From Flavobacteriaceae bacterium UBA7302 (GTDB taxonomy: Bacteria; Bacteroidota; Bacteroidia; Flavobacteriales; Flavobacteriaceae), in NCBI GenBank assembly GCA_002471825.1, contig DKQS01000001.1, positions 297,897 to 361,896 on the forward strand: a DNA stretch of 64,000 bases, given 5' to 3'. The first letter of the stretch is position 1, and each line of letters starts with the position of its first letter. The translations under genes were made by a program, and so were the position numbers. The notes under the pieces were generated by a model. That model had not been told where the DNA came from. It made no database searches and saw only the letters and a list, made by a program, of their open reading frames with translations. This document shows positions 42,145 through 52,400 of this stretch, piece by piece.

Positions 42145-42912
42145 ATGAAACTCTTCAAGCTCATACTAAACACCATTCCGAGACCGTGGTTAATCTCCTT
42201 GAGCTATTGGGTTCGACCTATTTTTGCATTCTATTTAAAAGGCAATAAATTCACCGATCCGATCGATGGGAAAAGCTTTCGAAAGTTACTACCCTATGGT
42301 TATCAAAATCAACGTGAGAATGCCTTATCACCAAGTACACTTTCTTTAGAGCGACACCGACTCATGTGGTTGTATCTTCAAGAAGAGACCGATTTTTTCA
42401 CCAATACAGAAAACAAAAAAGTTTTACATTTTGCTCCCGAGCAATGTTTTTACAAGAGATTTCGAAATCAGCAAAACATCGAATACGTAACGACGGATTT
42501 AATCTCTCCCCTTGCCGATGTAAAAGCGGATATTTGCAATCTACCTTTTGAAGATGCCTCCTTCGACATCATTTTTTGCAATCATGTGTTGGAGCACATT
42601 CCTGATGACACCCAAGCCATGAAGGAATTGTATCGAATTCTTAAAAAAGGAGGTATGGGAATCTTTCAAGTACCTCAAAACATGGAATTAGAAGAAACTT
42701 TTGAAGACGATAGCATTACTGATAAAACACAGCGAACACTTATTTTTGGTCAATACGACCACGTTCGTGTTTATGGAAGAGATTACTTTGATAAGCTACG
42801 CTCGGTAGGTTTTGAGGTCCAAGAAATAGACTATACAAAAAAAATCGCCCCAGAACAATTGGAGCGATATGCTTTAATGAAGGGTGAAATACTACCCGTT
42901 TGTTTCAAATAG
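42145..42912 (+). CDS. Class I SAM-dependent methyltransferase
   Basis: The 255-residue protein has a hydrophobic, basic N-terminus (about 1-35) and a Rossmann methyltransferase core. Motif I is VLHFAPEQCF (unusual, without the GxGxG run), motif II is YVTTDLISPLADV, and FDIIFCNHVLEHI is followed by LKKGGMGIFQVP. The N-terminal patch may bind membranes. Substrate is unknown. It abuts map with no intergenic base, and its stop touches that of the convergent gene. Confidence 0.9.
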   Translation: MKLFKLILNTIPRPWLISLSYWVRPIFAFYLKGNKFTDPIDGKSFRKLLPYGYQNQRENALSPSTLSLERHRLMWLYLQEETDFFTNTENKKVLHFAPEQCFYKRFRNQQNIEYVTTDLISPLADVKADICNLPFEDASFDIIFCNHVLEHIPDDTQAMKELYRILKKGGMGIFQVPQNMELEETFEDDSITDKTQRTLIFGQYDHVRVYGRDYFDKLRSVGFEVQEIDYTKKIAPEQLERYALMKGEILPVCFK

Positions 42913-44193
42913 TTATTTGTCGGTAAATTTTCGGATAAAGTCTTGCATCTTCTCAAGACGCTGTTCTCCTAAAATCATGATTCCGTTTTGAAAAATCTGG
43001 AAATTTCCATCTTTTCGTCGCTTAACGATGGAGATTCCTTCATAACCCATTGCATTGTCTTGCAATGGTTCTACCTCCATTCCTTTTTGATTAAGCCAAA
43101 CGGTTGCCTCTCCTTTTTTTGCTTGAAGCGTATTCTGATGGAAGGCCCCGAGGTAGTCATAATCAACACCAAATTTCTTCATTGATCCATCAATGGAGAA
43201 TAAGAAAGCGTTCAGTTTAAATTCTGGTAAATACAAAGGATGTACGCCACCTCCCAAGTGACCCCCGAAGGCATACCAAGTCTTCTCCTTTTTAATTTCG
43301 CCATCACTGTTGTAATTATCAATTACATCCGCCTTTCTGAATTTTTTGAATAACTCTTTGTCTGCCGTAAATGAGACGATTTCTTGAGTATTTAAATTGA
43401 TAACCAGGGGCTCGTATGCATTATTAGGATAGGTCACCAAGTATCCATTCTCTCTTGGCAGGAGAACTTCCCCATAATGAGTAGAAAGTGTATTGAACTC
43501 CACCAATTCTACAATTTCAAAACCTTTCTTCACATTGGTGTCATAGCAATACAATTGTGTTGGATCTTTCACTTTATCCTTAAAAATGAAATATCCGGAA
43601 AAACTCACAACGTCTTCGTAATCATTGGCAGAAACTAAGATCTCTCCCACATCCGAAAGGGCTCCGAACTTTCCATTTTTCGAGTACAACGCAATTCCGT
43701 TTTTATTAAACTCATAGATGGTATCGGCTTTGAATGACAATTCTTCTGCGCGCTTTACCCATACATTTTCTAGAGAATCAATGTATTTAGAATACTTTTC
43801 TTTGAGAATTCGCTCTCGTTCCAATCGCTTTTCTTCAGCAACAAGTTTGTCCAATTCATCATTGATTAATACAGCAAGTTCAACTTGTTCGAGGTATTGT
43901 TCGTTCTTTCGTTTTTTATAAAGTTGGAAATACTTTTTGGATAATGTTTTGGCGGTTCTATACTCACCAATTTCAAAGTATATACGAGCACCCAACTTTG
44001 CCATATCCGGTGTTTTGACTGAATCAATATACTTCAAGGCTTTTTCAAAGAGAACTTTGGCTTCTCTAAAATCGATACTTTCCTCAATAGCGAGTCGTGC
44101 CCTTTTCAGGTAAACCCCTGCGATTTCATCATTGGTTTGGGAATACCCGCTAAACGAGCACAAAAAGGCAAGAAGCACAATTATTTTCTTCAT
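42913..44193 (-). CDS. Exported repeat protein, possibly WG-repeat-like
   Basis: From the ATG at 44193 the 426-residue protein has a signal peptide (IIVLLAFLCSFSGYS). A helical TPR-like part follows (about 25-140), with charged coiled-coil sections, and then a beta-rich part containing YSKNGKFGALSDVGEILVSANDYEDV. That segment is in the style of WG repeats, though only loosely so. A frame to 44283 would bury the signal peptide and is rejected. A -7 promoter word lies 38 bases upstream. Function is unknown. Confidence 0.78.
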   Translation of the reverse strand: MKKIIVLLAFLCSFSGYSQTNDEIAGVYLKRARLAIEESIDFREAKVLFEKALKYIDSVKTPDMAKLGARIYFEIGEYRTAKTLSKKYFQLYKKRKNEQYLEQVELAVLINDELDKLVAEEKRLERERILKEKYSKYIDSLENVWVKRAEELSFKADTIYEFNKNGIALYSKNGKFGALSDVGEILVSANDYEDVVSFSGYFIFKDKVKDPTQLYCYDTNVKKGFEIVELVEFNTLSTHYGEVLLPRENGYLVTYPNNAYEPLVINLNTQEIVSFTADKELFKKFRKADVIDNYNSDGEIKKEKTWYAFGGHLGGGVHPLYLPEFKLNAFLFSIDGSMKKFGVDYDYLGAFHQNTLQAKKGEATVWLNQKGMEVEPLQDNAMGYEGISIVKRRKDGNFQIFQNGIMILGEQRLEKMQDFIRKFTDK

Positions 44194-44231
44194 AGAACTG
44201 ACTTTTTTCAACATAGTGGGATACAAAGTAA

Positions 44232-44239
44232 CAAAATTA
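44232..44239 (-). promoter_or_regulatory. -7 promoter word of the exported repeat protein gene
   Basis: The minus strand reads TAATTTTG (consensus TAnnTTTG) 38 bases before the ATG at 44193. It lies inside the longer open frame, so it supports the shorter start. Confidence 0.4.
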
Positions 44240-44305
44240 TTTAGTGAATTAAGGAAGGCTACTAGCCTATTCTCCGCAGACAATACCCTCCGTATTCGTT
44301 AGACC

Positions 44306-45283
44306 CTAGTTTTTAAGATTCGTATATTCTTGAAGCTGATTTTTTTCATCCGTATAAATGAGAATCACTTCCAAATCGGATCTTTTATCCAAAAATTCTT
44401 TTGCTTTTTCTAGTCCCATTGCCATGATTGCCGTAGCATAGGCGTCAACATCGGCACAATCTGAAGTTCCAATTATGGATGCACTTAGCAAATTACTTTC
44501 CTCTGCCTTACCTGTTTTGGGATTGATGGTATGGACATACTTGGTTCCATTGTCCGACACACGGAATTTTCGGTAGTTTCCTGAGGTGGCCATTGATTTG
44601 TTCGAAAGATTAATTTTCTTGAATCCTCCCGAATTATCAGCATCTACAGGATTGACTACTTGAATCACCCAAGGTTTTCCCTCCCCTTTCACTCCTTTGG
44701 TTCGAATTTCACCACCTATTTCTATGAGGTAATTGTTAATTCCCTTAGCATCAAAAAACCGAGCAACTATATCAATTCCAGATCCCTTGGCAATCGAATT
44801 AAAATCTAAATAAATATTTGGATGCTCCTTTTGAATGATAGCTCCCTCTGCACGCACCTTGTCCAATCCGACAAAAGGCATGATGGAATCAATTTGTTTC
44901 TGTGTTAAATTGATTTTGGAATTGGCAGGACCAAAACCATAAGCGTTCACCAGGCTACCAACGGTTGGATCAAAAAAGCCATTGGTTTCTTTATAAATCC
45001 GTTTTGATTTCTGCAAAACCTCCGAAAAGATGGTATCAATCGGTACATTTTCTCCTCGATTGACTTTTGAAATTATAGAATTGGGAATGTAGGTGGAGAC
45101 CGAATTATTGGTCATCTCAAAAAGGCTATCCAACTCTTTTTGATAGTTTATATCCGTATCTAAATAGGTGATCTTGTAGGTGGTTCCGAACACCGACCCA
45201 GCCAAATCTACTCGTCTTGAGGTATCCTCAGAACAACCAACGAAAATTGCAATTATTGCAATAAAGAGCAGTGTTTTTTTCAT
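44306..45283 (-). CDS. apbE: FAD:protein FMN transferase ApbE
   Basis: ApbE attaches FMN covalently to threonine in flavoproteins such as RnfG and NqrB/C. The 325-residue lipoprotein (IFVGC) shows GTTYKITY, the run DPTVGSLVNAYGFGP, YLDFNSIAKG, the metal-binding IGGEIRTKG and HTINPKTG. These are the family blocks in the right order. No target flavoprotein gene is in the window. A TATTTTTA stretch about 30 bases upstream is a near-match to the -7 element. Confidence 0.96.
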   Translation of the reverse strand: MKKTLLFIAIIAIFVGCSEDTSRRVDLAGSVFGTTYKITYLDTDINYQKELDSLFEMTNNSVSTYIPNSIISKVNRGENVPIDTIFSEVLQKSKRIYKETNGFFDPTVGSLVNAYGFGPANSKINLTQKQIDSIMPFVGLDKVRAEGAIIQKEHPNIYLDFNSIAKGSGIDIVARFFDAKGINNYLIEIGGEIRTKGVKGEGKPWVIQVVNPVDADNSGGFKKINLSNKSMATSGNYRKFRVSDNGTKYVHTINPKTGKAEESNLLSASIIGTSDCADVDAYATAIMAMGLEKAKEFLDKRSDLEVILIYTDEKNQLQEYTNLKN

Positions 45284-45371
45284 TTTTAGAAAATGTTAAT
45301 AGAGTACCTAAAAATACTGTTTATTTTTTCACAATTCTTTGTTAACCAAGGTATTTTTCTATCCTTTTTTA

Positions 45372-45379
45372 TACTTTTG
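45372..45379 (+). promoter_or_regulatory. -7 promoter word of the OmpA-like gene
   Basis: TACTTTTG matches TAnnTTTG, 23 bases before the ATG at 45403. Confidence 0.5.
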
Positions 45380-45402
45380 TTTGGAATTAATATTATTATC
45401 AA

Positions 45403-46248
45403 ATGAAGAAAATATCAATTTTATTAACAGTTGCAATCGCATTAAGCTCTTGTGTTTCTAAGAAAGAATTTACTGCCTTGCAGGCAAAGCATGATCAAAA
45501 AGAACAAGAATTGTTGGCCACCAAAACAAGCTTACAGAAATGTATGATTGAAATGGAGAAAAAAGAAGCCAAGTCAGTTGCACTTACCTCTCAGGTTGAA
45601 TCCCTAAAAGAGGACAAGAAAACTGCCTTAAAACAAGTTGAAAATTTGACGGTGCTTACGCAATCATCTTCAGATAATATTAAGAAGGTAATCTCTCAAT
45701 TGAGCGAAAAAGACAAGTACATCAATGGAATCCGTAAGGCTATGACTCAAAAGGATTCTATCAACTTAGCAATCAAATACCACTTAACGAAAAACTTAAC
45801 TGACGGTATTCAAGATAAAGATATCGAAGTGAATGTTGAAAAGACAGTTGTATTTATCTCCATCTCAGACAAGTTGTTGTTTAAAAGTGGAAGCTACAAC
45901 ATCACTGAAAAAGCATACGAAGTGTTAGAAAAGATTGCTACAGTAATCAAAGGTCAAGAAGGAATGGATGTATTAATCGAAGGTCACACCGATTCTACAC
46001 CAATCAAGAGAGACTTGATTCAAGATAACTGGGATTTATCTGCCTTAAGAGCTACTTCTATCGTAAGAGTATTGCAATACAAATACGGAGTGAAGCCAGA
46101 GCGTTTAACCGCTGCAGGAAGAAGCCAGTATATTCCAATTGCTGAAAACGACACCCCAGAAAACAAAGCAAAGAACAGAAGAACAAAAATCATCATCATG
46201 CCTAAGTTGAATCAATTCTTTGATTTATTAGAGCAAGATGCTGACTAA
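45403..46248 (+). CDS. OmpA-family peptidoglycan-binding lipoprotein
   Basis: The 281-residue protein has a lipoprotein signal (ALSSC) and a long coiled coil (about 25-115, Lys/Glu/Gln-rich). The C-terminal OmpA domain (about 150-270) has the peptidoglycan-contact motif EGHTDSTPI...NWDLSALRATSIVR, then LTAAGRSQYIPIAEN and NRRTKIIIMP. It should link the outer membrane to the cell wall. A strong bidirectional hairpin terminator follows. Codon use is richer in preferred codons than in the neighbours, which hints at high expression. Confidence 0.95.
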   Translation: MKKISILLTVAIALSSCVSKKEFTALQAKHDQKEQELLATKTSLQKCMIEMEKKEAKSVALTSQVESLKEDKKTALKQVENLTVLTQSSSDNIKKVISQLSEKDKYINGIRKAMTQKDSINLAIKYHLTKNLTDGIQDKDIEVNVEKTVVFISISDKLLFKSGSYNITEKAYEVLEKIATVIKGQEGMDVLIEGHTDSTPIKRDLIQDNWDLSALRATSIVRVLQYKYGVKPERLTAAGRSQYIPIAENDTPENKAKNRRTKIIIMPKLNQFFDLLEQDAD

Positions 46249-46263
46249 GCATATTCAACACAT

Positions 46264-46297
46264 AAAAAAAGCACCTCGTTGAGGTGCTTTTTTTTTT
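46264..46297. terminator. Bidirectional intrinsic terminator
   Basis: AGCACCTC (46270-46277) pairs with GAGGTGCT (46281-46288) over a 3-base loop. It is flanked by seven A on one side and nine T on the other, so the stem can stop transcription on both strands. It serves the OmpA-like gene (plus) and the helicase-small protein pair (minus). Confidence 0.92.
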
Positions 46298-46298
46298 A

Positions 46299-46661
46299 CT
46301 ATAATATTTCTAAAAAATCTTCAAAAGCTAGATAATAGGGCTGGTTTTTAAAAACCGGGTTGTCAACTGATTCAGCATTTGCTATTCCCACCCCAGCAAA
46401 CCAAACCTTGGCGTTGTTCTTCTTGGCATGCTCCTTAAAGGTCTCCATCCACAACACATCATAATCATTCGGATTTTGCAAATTGGTCGTCGCCTTTACC
46501 AAAACAAAAATGGTTGGTTCACCCTTTTTGTATAAAACAAACTGTGGATGTTTTTTTAGGTGGCTATTGATTGCTTGGAATTCATAACCCATTCCGGTTA
46601 ATTTTTCACCCACAAAGTTCATTGCTAGATTGTGGAGTTCTTGGGGAGTTAATACTTGCAT
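46299..46661 (-). CDS. Small conserved protein linked to a DEAD-box helicase
   Basis: This is a 120-residue soluble protein with LTPQELHNLAMNFVGEKL, a central beta strand block FVLVKATTNLQNPNDYDVLW and KVWFAGVGIANAE. Very similar short flavobacterial proteins are often labelled Na+-translocating NADH-quinone reductase subunit F. It lacks the ferredoxin Cys and FAD motifs of NqrF, so that label is almost certainly wrong. Its start overlaps the helicase stop by one base (TAATG), so it is coupled to the helicase. Function is unknown. Confidence 0.85.
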   Translation of the reverse strand: MQVLTPQELHNLAMNFVGEKLTGMGYEFQAINSHLKKHPQFVLYKKGEPTIFVLVKATTNLQNPNDYDVLWMETFKEHAKKNNAKVWFAGVGIANAESVDNPVFKNQPYYLAFEDFLEIL

Positions 46662-48013
46662 TACTTTCTTTTGTTTTTTCGATTATAATTTTTGTCTCCT
46701 CTTGTTTTTGGCTTTTTGTATTTCTTGGCGATCTCTCTTTTATATTTCCCTCCCAGATTCACTTTTTTATTTTTCTCACTTTTCTCGTGAAACGCAGGTC
46801 CAGGAACATACTCAAGTTTTGTTCTATTTTTAGACTGTGACTGATCTTCATTAGGACGTTCTTCTTCAATTAATTGTCTTGAAATTTCCACACCTTCAGG
46901 AAAAGGTGTTGTCGGAATTTCGTATTTCATAAATGCTTCAATCTTTTCCTTGGCAGCTTCTTCCTTTGCTGTCGAAAATAAAATCGAATTTCCTTTTCTC
47001 TCTGCTCGACCCGTTCTACCAATTCTATGCATGTAATTTTCAGGAAAATCAGGAGTATCAAAATTGATAACGTGACTCACATTATCAAAATCCAATCCTC
47101 TTGCCATGACATCCGTGGCTATTAAAATTCGATTTGTACCCTCATCAAATTGGCGGATCGAACGTATCCTATAATTCTGGGTTTTATTGGAGTGAATGAC
47201 GCATAGTTCAGTTCCAAAAAACTCTTCGAGTTGCTTGAACAAGAAATCTGCGGTACGCTTGAATCTTACAAAAATCAGTACTTTATTGAATGATTCTTTA
47301 TCAGCTAAGAGATGTTTCAGCAAGTTGACTTTGGTAAAAAAATTTGGTACTTGATAAGCTTCTTGTGTGATGTTCTCTAAAGGTGTACCGCTCACAGCAA
47401 TCGATAACTTTTGTGGATTTTTGAAGAAGTCATAAATCAAAGTATCCACCTCATTGGTCATTGTCGCCGAAAAGAGAATGTTCTGTCTTCTTTCAGGGAT
47501 AATTTCAAAAATATTCATCAATTGTGGCCTGAAACCTAAATCGAGCATTACATCAACTTCATCAATGACCAACTTTTGAATGGTCTTTAATTTCAATGCA
47601 TTGCTCAACCCCAAATCATACAAGCGTCCAGGTGTTGCCACAATAATATCCTGTCCTTGTAGAATGGCTTGTTTTTGTGTATTGATATTTGTTCCGCCAT
47701 ATACCCCTAACACCCTCACATTGATATATTTGGCTAACTTCTCAATTTCTTCTACCGCTTGTAGGACTAACTCCCTGGTTGGCACCAAAACAAGAACTCT
47801 AGGATGTTTTTGTTTGGAAAACTTTAAATCTCTTAAAATAGGTAGCATGTAGGCAAATGTTTTACCAGTACCCGTTTGTGCAATTCCAACAACATCCCTA
47901 CCCGACCGCACCACTGAAAAAGCTTGTGATTGAATCGGAGTTGGAGTCTCGAACCCTAAATCTTCTAGCGCATAATGCAATTGATTGGAAAGATCTAAGT
48001 CTTGAAAAGTCAT
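46661..48013 (-). CDS. DEAD-box RNA helicase (RhlE-like)
   Basis: The 450-residue ATP-dependent RNA helicase has a Q motif (FETPTPIQSQA, 21-31) and Walker A AQTGTGKT (45-52). It also has PTRELVLQ, TPGR, motif II DEVD (151-154, in place of DEAD), SAT, and HRIGRTGR in the second RecA domain. The C-terminal tail (about 380-450) is strongly basic with Lys/Arg/Asn runs and likely binds RNA. Such enzymes act in ribosome assembly or mRNA decay, especially in the cold. It is cotranscribed with the small protein at 46299. Confidence 0.94.
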   Translation of the reverse strand: MTFQDLDLSNQLHYALEDLGFETPTPIQSQAFSVVRSGRDVVGIAQTGTGKTFAYMLPILRDLKFSKQKHPRVLVLVPTRELVLQAVEEIEKLAKYINVRVLGVYGGTNINTQKQAILQGQDIIVATPGRLYDLGLSNALKLKTIQKLVIDEVDVMLDLGFRPQLMNIFEIIPERRQNILFSATMTNEVDTLIYDFFKNPQKLSIAVSGTPLENITQEAYQVPNFFTKVNLLKHLLADKESFNKVLIFVRFKRTADFLFKQLEEFFGTELCVIHSNKTQNYRIRSIRQFDEGTNRILIATDVMARGLDFDNVSHVINFDTPDFPENYMHRIGRTGRAERKGNSILFSTAKEEAAKEKIEAFMKYEIPTTPFPEGVEISRQLIEEERPNEDQSQSKNRTKLEYVPGPAFHEKSEKNKKVNLGGKYKREIAKKYKKPKTRGDKNYNRKNKRK

Positions 48014-48081
48014 TCCTATTTTTTTTCAAAGGTACGTCATATAAAGCAATGAAAAATAGGAACCCTTGGTAGAAAGTATTG

Positions 48082-48089
48082 TAATTTTG
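48082..48089 (+). promoter_or_regulatory. -7 promoter word of tatD
   Basis: TAATTTTG matches TAnnTTTG, 19 bases before the ATG at 48109. The gene is divergent from the helicase gene. Confidence 0.5.
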
Positions 48090-48108
48090 CATTTTCAATT
48101 TTCTATAA

Positions 48109-48873
48109 ATGATAACTGATACCCACACCCATTTATACTCAGAACAGTTTGATGGCGATCAAGATGAGATGATCCAGCGTGCCTTAGATAAAAACATCTC
48201 TCGATTTTTTATTCCGGCAATTGACTCCTCCTACACAGAAAGGATGATGAAACTTGAAGCCAATTATCCTGACAATGTATTTCTAATGATGGGATTGCAT
48301 CCTACATCAGTGAAGGAAAACTATCAAGAAGAATTAGCGCATGTGAAAGAATGGGTCGACAAGCGCGATTTCTTTGCCATTGGTGAAATTGGAATCGATT
48401 TGTATTGGGACAAGAGCTTTTTTAAACAACAGCAAGAAGCCTTTAAAACGCAAATTCAATGGGCCAAGGAAAAAGACTTACCCATTGTGATTCACTGTCG
48501 CGAGTCCTTTGATGAAATTTTTGAAGTATTGGACGGCGAAAAAGATGAAAAACTACGTGGTATATTTCATTGTTTCACAGGGAATCTAGAGCAAGCTCAC
48601 CAGGCCATTTCCTACAACATGAAACTCGGAATTGGTGGTGTAGTAACCTTTAAGAATGGAAAGATTGATCAGTTCTTGAATCAAATCGATTTGAAACACA
48701 TCGTTTTAGAAACTGACGCACCTTATTTGGCACCCAAGCCCTACCGAGGAAAAAGAAATGAAAGTGCTTACATTGAAAAGGTGTTGGATAAATTAGTTGA
48801 TATTTATGGTCTATCTTATGATGAAATAGCCGAAATTACAACCAATAATTCAAAAGAAGTCTTTGCCATCTAA
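48109..48873 (+). CDS. tatD: TatD-family metal-dependent DNase/hydrolase
   Basis: The 254-residue TIM-barrel protein has metal ligands His6 and His8 (DTHTHLYS), Glu93 (GEIGIDLYW), His129 (VIHCRES), His154 (IFHCFTG) and the Asp of LETDAPYLAP. TatD-type proteins are 3'-5' exonucleases linked to DNA quality control. The ogt repair gene begins inside its last codons, with an 11-base overlap, which fits a shared repair role. Confidence 0.95.
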   Translation: MITDTHTHLYSEQFDGDQDEMIQRALDKNISRFFIPAIDSSYTERMMKLEANYPDNVFLMMGLHPTSVKENYQEELAHVKEWVDKRDFFAIGEIGIDLYWDKSFFKQQQEAFKTQIQWAKEKDLPIVIHCRESFDEIFEVLDGEKDEKLRGIFHCFTGNLEQAHQAISYNMKLGIGGVVTFKNGKIDQFLNQIDLKHIVLETDAPYLAPKPYRGKRNESAYIEKVLDKLVDIYGLSYDEIAEITTNNSKEVFAI

Positions 48874-49351
48874 TCCATTAGAAATCGCAATCATCGACTC
48901 TCCTTTAGGTCTAATTGAAATAAAAGGAGATGCACAAGGTATTCAAGTCGTTTCCTTTCGAGATGAAACAGCGACGATCTCTTCAACCATTCCTAAAAAC
49001 CTGCAGAATTGTGTAACCCAACTACAGGAATATTTTTCGGGCAGTCGTCGTGATTTCTCTATTCTATTAAATCCGCAAGGAACCGAGTTTCAACGAAAGG
49101 TTTGGCAAATTTTACAAGAGATACCAGCCGGAAAAACACGAAGTTACCTAGACCAAGCCAAAGCATATGGCGATTTAAAAGCGATTCGTGCCATCGCGAG
49201 TGCCAATGGTAAAAATCCAATAAGCATCCTTATTCCATGTCATCGGGTGATTGGAACTGATGGATCTTTAACAGGTTACGCGGGTGGTTTGTGGCGTAAA
49301 AAATGGCTATTGGAACACGAAAATCCTTCGAAACAACAGCGATTATTCTAA
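48863..49351 (+). CDS. ogt: Methylated-DNA-protein cysteine methyltransferase
   Basis: This suicide repair protein removes alkyl groups from O6-methylguanine. The 162-residue protein has the catalytic Cys126 in IPCHRVIG, GTEFQRKVWQILQEIPAGKTRSY ahead of it, and ASANGKNPI. No ATG precedes the conserved region in this frame. The likely start is the TTG at 48863, which overlaps the tatD stop by 11 bases and is probably reached by translational coupling. Confidence 0.94.
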   Translation: MPSNPLEIAIIDSPLGLIEIKGDAQGIQVVSFRDETATISSTIPKNLQNCVTQLQEYFSGSRRDFSILLNPQGTEFQRKVWQILQEIPAGKTRSYLDQAKAYGDLKAIRAIASANGKNPISILIPCHRVIGTDGSLTGYAGGLWRKKWLLEHENPSKQQRLF

Positions 49352-49400
49352 GTTAAAGAATAGCATAAAAAACATATTTTTACGTTACTAGGTAGTATTT

Positions 49401-52400
49401 ATGAATAAAAAATTACTTCTACTCTTTTTCCTTTGTATGTGTTTTGGTATTCAGGCACAGACTGGAAACTCGAATTTTAGAAGTAAAGTTCTCCTTGTAA
49501 AAAAGGACAGCATTCAACTTGATTCTGTGGCGATCAACCCAAACGGATTCAAAGTCTTTGATGCAACTAAAAAACTCATTCCACCAACCAATTATTCCAT
49601 AGATTTCGCTGCTGCTCTGTTGATCATCGATTCTAACAAGTATTCATCAATTTTAGTAGAGTACTTTGTATACCCAGAATTTCTAACCAAAACCTACACT
49701 CCTTATAGTGAAAGTCTGATCATTGAACAAAACACCAACGACCAAGTCTATCGCTTTCGAAAGCCCAACAGGCAAAAGAACGTAAAGATCTTCGAGGGAC
49801 TAGAAACTCGAGGCTTCATTTCTCGAGGCCTCACGTCTGGAAATAATCAAAATGCAGTAACCAATTCGGCACTTGACCTTGAAATCTCAGGAAAATTATC
49901 TAAAAACGTGTCCTTACGAGCACGCATTTTTGACACCAATATTCCTATTCAAGAAAACGGGTATTCTCAAAATTTTACAGATTTCGATCGGATCTACATG
50001 GAAATTTTCAGCGATAATTGGGGTGTACGAGCTGGGGATATCTCCATTGAAAACCGAACAAGCTTCTTTGTTCCCTTTACCAAACAAATTGCGGGACTGC
50101 GTGTCAATGCGAAATTGAATGATGAATTTGGGTTTTCAGCATCCGGAGCTGTGGTTCGAGGTAAGTTCAATAATTTCCGCTTTGTAGGTGTTGAAGGGAA
50201 TCAAGGTCCGTACAAACTCTTTGGTCAAAATAACGAGGCTGCAATTTTGATCATTGAAGGCAGTGATCGGGTATTTGTAAACGGAGTACCAATTGAACGA
50301 GGAGAGAACAAAGATTATGTAATCAACTACAACCTCGGTGAAATTGTATTTAATACGACCTATCCCATCAATAATGACATGCGAATTACGGTAGAATTTC
50401 AATATTCTGACCGTAATTTCACACGTTTCATTAGCTATAATGAGGCTGAATACAAAGGCGAAAAGTTTGAAATATCTGCATTCTTTTACAGCGAAAATGA
50501 TGCTAAAAATCAACCCTTACAACAGAGTTTGAGCGATGCACAAAAACAGATTCTGGCCAATGCAGGAAATAATACAGCGGCCATGATTGCCGAGAGTGCA
50601 TTTCGAGATCCTTTTGATGAGAACAAAATCCTATACCGTCGAACCAATAACGGAACGACCGATTTCTTTGAATATTCGACCAATCCGAATGATGTACTTT
50701 TCACAGTAACCTTCAGCAATGTAGGTCAGAATAATGGCGATTATGTGCTAGATCGATCAACCGCAATCGGAAATATTTTTGTCTTTGTTGGAGTCAACCA
50801 GGGAGATTTTCAACCCATTGTTCGACTTACCGCTCCGAATAAGTCACAATTTGCAGTGGTACAATCATCCTATGCACCCACTGAAAAAACCAAGATTGAA
50901 ACAGAAATTGCATTGAGCAATAATGACCCGAATCTCTTTTCTGATATCGATAACGATTTGAACGACGGATTGGCAGCCAAAGTCACCCTAAGACAAAACA
51001 TCATTAATAAAAAATGGAAACTGAACGCTTTATTGAGTCATGAGTATGCCCATAAAAACTTTCGAACCTTGCAGCGTTGGGAATCCATCGAATTCAATCG
51101 CGATTGGAACTTACTCACAAATAACGGCACCAAGAACTATTTCAAATCCGAATTGGAGCTACGCAAAGATCAAAATAATTACTTGCTTTACCGCTTCAAT
51201 CATTTGAATTACATCGATCTTTTTAACGGGAACAAACATGATTTTCAATCGAATTTTCAATTGAAAAACACAAGAATCTCACTCAATTCCAGTTTTTTAA
51301 CCAATACCTCTACCCTCGAAAACAATTCATTTTTCCGAACCATTGGTCGAGTAGAACACTTTTTCAATAAAAGTTGGGTTGGCCTCTTGGCCAATGTTGA
51401 GAACAATACGAGGGAGAACATCACTACCCAAGAATTGATCAATACCAGTCATAAGTACAAAGATTATGAAGCCTATGTGGGAATAGGTGATTCTACAAAA
51501 GTATACGCTAAAATCGGGTTTAACTATCGTGATAATGACAGTATTCGATCCAATCGATTTGAACAAATCAACAATAGAAAAACCTATTACATTCAAAGTC
51601 GACTCATCCAAAATAAGGATACCAAGTTGAGTCTATTTGCCAATTTTAGAGAGACCGAAAATCAGTTCTCAGCCAATGAAAAATCCTTGAACTCAAGATT
51701 GATATATCAGCAAAAACTCTTTAATGATTTTGTAAGCTTGAACACCACTTATGAGACTTCTTCAGGAAATGTGGCGCGACAGGATTTCATTTATGTTCGA
51801 ACCGAACCCGGATTGGGTTTTTATACTTGGATCGATTATAATGGCGATGGGATCAAAGATTTTAATGAATTTGAAATAGCTCAGTTTCAGGATCAAGCAG
51901 AATACTTGAGATTACCAAAACCAAACCTTCGCTTTGTGCCGACACAAAAGGCAAAATGGCAACAAAATATTTTTATAAATTTTAAAAAATGGGCAGATCA
52001 AAAAGGATTGAAAAAAACCATTTCGCACTTCAGCAATCAAACCTTTTTGTTGGCGAGTAATGAACAAGAACGAACGGGAAACTCCTTTCAATTGAACCCT
52101 TTTGATTTTGAAGAAAACAGTTTGGTAAGCCTTCAATTGAATTTTCGAAACACCATTCATTACAACCGAGGCATGCAAAACTACAGTACTAGTTATACCT
52201 ATGGAAATTCGAAAATGAAGCAACAGTTTCTCATAGGTAATCAAGATAATGATGTGGCATTGCATCAACTCGATTTTGCTCACAAATTCTCTACTTATTG
52301 GTTGGTGGAACTGATGACGTCTTTCTCAACGAATTCGTTGAATACAGAGAATTTTGCAGATAGAAACTACGAGCTTTGCAATTATGAAATTCAGCCTAAA

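Noticed and set aside
44194..44283. Longer start of the exported repeat protein
   Set aside because: It would put 30 residues before a clear signal peptide, and it contains the promoter word.
46299..46661. NADH-quinone reductase subunit F
   Set aside because: It has no ferredoxin Cys cluster and no FAD/NADH motifs; it is far too short.
50136..50513. 125-codon frame on the minus strand
   Set aside because: It is antisense to the 1124-residue barrel protein; composition is that of a shadow frame.
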